A program made the position numbers and the translations under genes. A stretch of 22,505 bases of DNA from an uncultured Saprospirales bacterium (GTDB lineage Bacteria > Bacteroidota > Bacteroidia > Chitinophagales > Saprospiraceae), in NCBI GenBank assembly GCA_937926355.1, contig CALAZP010000271.1, positions 1 to 22,505 of the forward strand. Direction: 5' to 3'. Shown here piece after piece: positions 21,130-22,505 of this stretch; within the stretch, counting starts at the first letter, position 1, and every line of letters begins with the position of its first letter. The notes beneath the pieces are model-generated. The model was not told where the DNA came from and did no database searches. It saw nothing but the letters and a program-made list of their open reading frames with translations.

Positions 21130-22505
21130 ATGCTATTGGAAAGTATAACAGATTTAGCCTATTTGGTGGGAGCCATTGCATTTGTTTGGGGGCTAAGATT
21201 ACTTAGTTCACCAGATTCTGCTAGAAAAGGCAATATTTTAGCTGCTATTGGTATGGCCATAGGTATAGCTGCTACCTTTTTTGTCAATGTACAAACCGGG
21301 AGTGAAACCCCTCCTAATAATTTCATTTGGATTGTTGGTGGACTTATTGCTGGAGGAGGTATAGGTTGGGTTGCTGCTAAAAAAGTCCAAATGACGGCTA
21401 TGCCTCAAATGGTTTCTATTTTTAATGGTTTAGGAGGTGCTTGTGCAGTGGTGCTAGGTCTAGCTGAATTGAATAATGCCCTTTCAGATATGGGTGGGGG
21501 CGCTTTTTTTATAGCTGTATTAGCATTGGTAATTGGAGGGGTCGCTTTTACTGGAAGCCTTTTGGCGTTTGGTAAATTAGAAGGCTTTATTAAAGATTCA
21601 ACCATTAGAGTACCTCAGCCTCAATTATTCAATTTTGTCCTTTTAGCAGGAATTATAGCGAGTGCCGTATATGCATTTATGCACCAAGCGTCCGATGGAA
21701 TGACTTGGGTTATGGTTCTTTTCGCCATTTCTCTGGTTTACGGAATTACATTTGTGGCTCCAATCGGAGGTGCAGACATGCCAGTTGTCATTTCATTACT
21801 CAATTCCTTTTCTGGTCTCAGTGCAGCGGCTGCGGGGTTGATCTATGGCAATAACATTATGATCGTAGGTGGTATTCTAGTTGGTGCTTCTGGAACCATT
21901 CTGACTGTATTGATGTGCGAAGCGATGAATAGGTCATTGGTTAATGTACTTATAGGCGGATTTAGTGCGAGTGGCGGAGGTGCTGGAGCAGGACAGGATG
22001 GAGTAGCAAAAGAAATCACGCTTAACGACTTAGCCATACAACTGTATTATTCCAATTCAGTAATGATTGTTCCCGGATATGGTTTAGCAGTAGCGCAAGC
22101 GCAAAAAGTAGCTAAAGAACTTGACGATTTATTATCCAGCAATGGCGTTGAAGTCAAATATGCCATTCATCCAGTTGCAGGAAGAATGCCCGGTCACATG
22201 AATGTGCTCTTAGCAGAAGCAGATGTTCCCTACCCTAAATTGTTAGATTTAGAAGATGCAAATAGCTCACTTCCTTCTACTGATATAGTAATTATAGTAG
22301 GAGCTAACGATGTAGTCAACCCTTCAGCTGAAGATGATCCTTCTAGTTCGATTTATGGAATGCCCGTTTTGAAAGTTTGGACCGCAGGTCACGTAGTAGT
22401 TTTGAAAAGAAGTATGAGTCCGGGTTATGCTGGCATCCAAAATCCGTTATTCTTTCACGATAAGACAAAAATGCTATTCGGGGATGCCAAAGATTCGCTC
22501 AATAA
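21130..22505 (+). CDS. pntB: NAD(P) transhydrogenase subunit beta (3' end cut by window)
   Basis: PntB holds most of the proton channel (domain II) and the NADP(H)-binding domain III, driving NADPH formation with the proton gradient. The frame is open from ATG 21130 to the window end, giving 458 complete codons; family comparison suggests only a few C-terminal residues are missing. The N-terminal half has many transmembrane helices, beginning LAYLVGAIAFVWGLRLL near residues 9-25. Domain III shows the Rossmann fingerprint VPGYGLAVAQAQ, the HPVAGRMPGHMNVLLAEA segment, and VGANDVVNPSAEDDPSS followed by VLKRSMSPGYAG, the NADP-binding loops of the family. It is third in pntAA-pntAB-pntB. The genes together encode a complete enzyme. 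Confidence 0.96.
   Translation, partial: MLLESITDLAYLVGAIAFVWGLRLLSSPDSARKGNILAAIGMAIGIAATFFVNVQTGSETPPNNFIWIVGGLIAGGGIGWVAAKKVQMTAMPQMVSIFNGLGGACAVVLGLAELNNALSDMGGGAFFIAVLALVIGGVAFTGSLLAFGKLEGFIKDSTIRVPQPQLFNFVLLAGIIASAVYAFMHQASDGMTWVMVLFAISLVYGITFVAPIGGADMPVVISLLNSFSGLSAAAAGLIYGNNIMIVGGILVGASGTILTVLMCEAMNRSLVNVLIGGFSASGGGAGAGQDGVAKEITLNDLAIQLYYSNSVMIVPGYGLAVAQAQKVAKELDDLLSSNGVEVKYAIHPVAGRMPGHMNVLLAEADVPYPKLLDLEDANSSLPSTDIVIIVGANDVVNPSAEDDPSSSIYGMPVLKVWTAGHVVVLKRSMSPGYAGIQNPLFFHDKTKMLFGDAKDSLN

Noticed and set aside
1..22505. Defence system, prophage, insertion sequence, CRISPR or integron
   Set aside because: I saw no transposase, integrase, nuclease-methylase pair, direct-repeat array or terminal inverted repeats. 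RecQ and the glycosyltransferases are not in a defence-type context.

Overview
This window looks like ordinary chromosomal backbone from a member of the Bacteroidota. The evidence is the AT-rich sequence, start codons preceded by A/T-rich stretches instead of Shine-Dalgarno sequences, several TAnnTTTG-type -7 boxes, a DUF5683 gene beside parB, and conserved proteins of Bacteroidota character. Menaquinone synthesis by the futalosine route (mqnE, mqnA) argues for a Cytophagia/Saprospiria-like lineage over Flavobacteriia; that placement is an inference. I see no insertion sequence, prophage, CRISPR array, integron, tRNA or rRNA.

Layout. (1) 1-1195: the 3' part of parB (chromosome segregation), overlapped by a secreted or membrane DUF5683 gene. 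(2) 1192-2262, minus strand: branched-chain aminotransferase ilvE. (3) 2318-4106: a tightly overlapping operon of a small protein resembling the Bacteroidota DNA polymerase III psi-like family, an RdgB/HAM1 nucleotide-sanitising pyrophosphatase, a helical protein of unknown role, and secG, closed by a strong intrinsic terminator. (4) 4313-6251: groES-groEL, closed by a second terminator. (5) 6315-8064: a two-helix small membrane protein converging on a 523-aa helical protein of unknown function. (6) 8208-12490: the leucine operon leuA-leuC-leuD-leuB, followed closely by an unusual RecQ helicase (12536-14440) and a GT4-like glycosyltransferase overlapping it. (7) 15478-16380, minus strand: a GT2 glycosyltransferase. 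(8) 16448-19667: mqnE, a histidine phosphatase, mqnA and msrA in one closely spaced run. (9) 19716-22505: three-gene proton-translocating transhydrogenase pntAA-pntAB-pntB, with pntB cut by the window end.

How the genes work together. LeuA, LeuC/LeuD and LeuB turn 2-oxoisovalerate into 4-methyl-2-oxopentanoate, and IlvE, 6 kb away on the other strand, performs the final transamination. MqnA and MqnE catalyse the first two committed steps from chorismate to menaquinone. Pnt couples the proton gradient to NADPH supply, which fits beside a quinone operon and the thioredoxin-dependent repair enzyme MsrA, although that link is only contextual.

No clearly new system stands out. The points most worth a second look are: RecQ, whose zinc cysteines lie about 175 residues further from the helicase core than in E. 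coli RecQ and which has no ATG start; a histidine phosphatase between two menaquinone genes; all three convergent gene pairs overlapping at their 3' ends; a LeuA without its feedback-regulatory domain; and a perfect palindrome containing opposed -7 boxes ahead of leuA.
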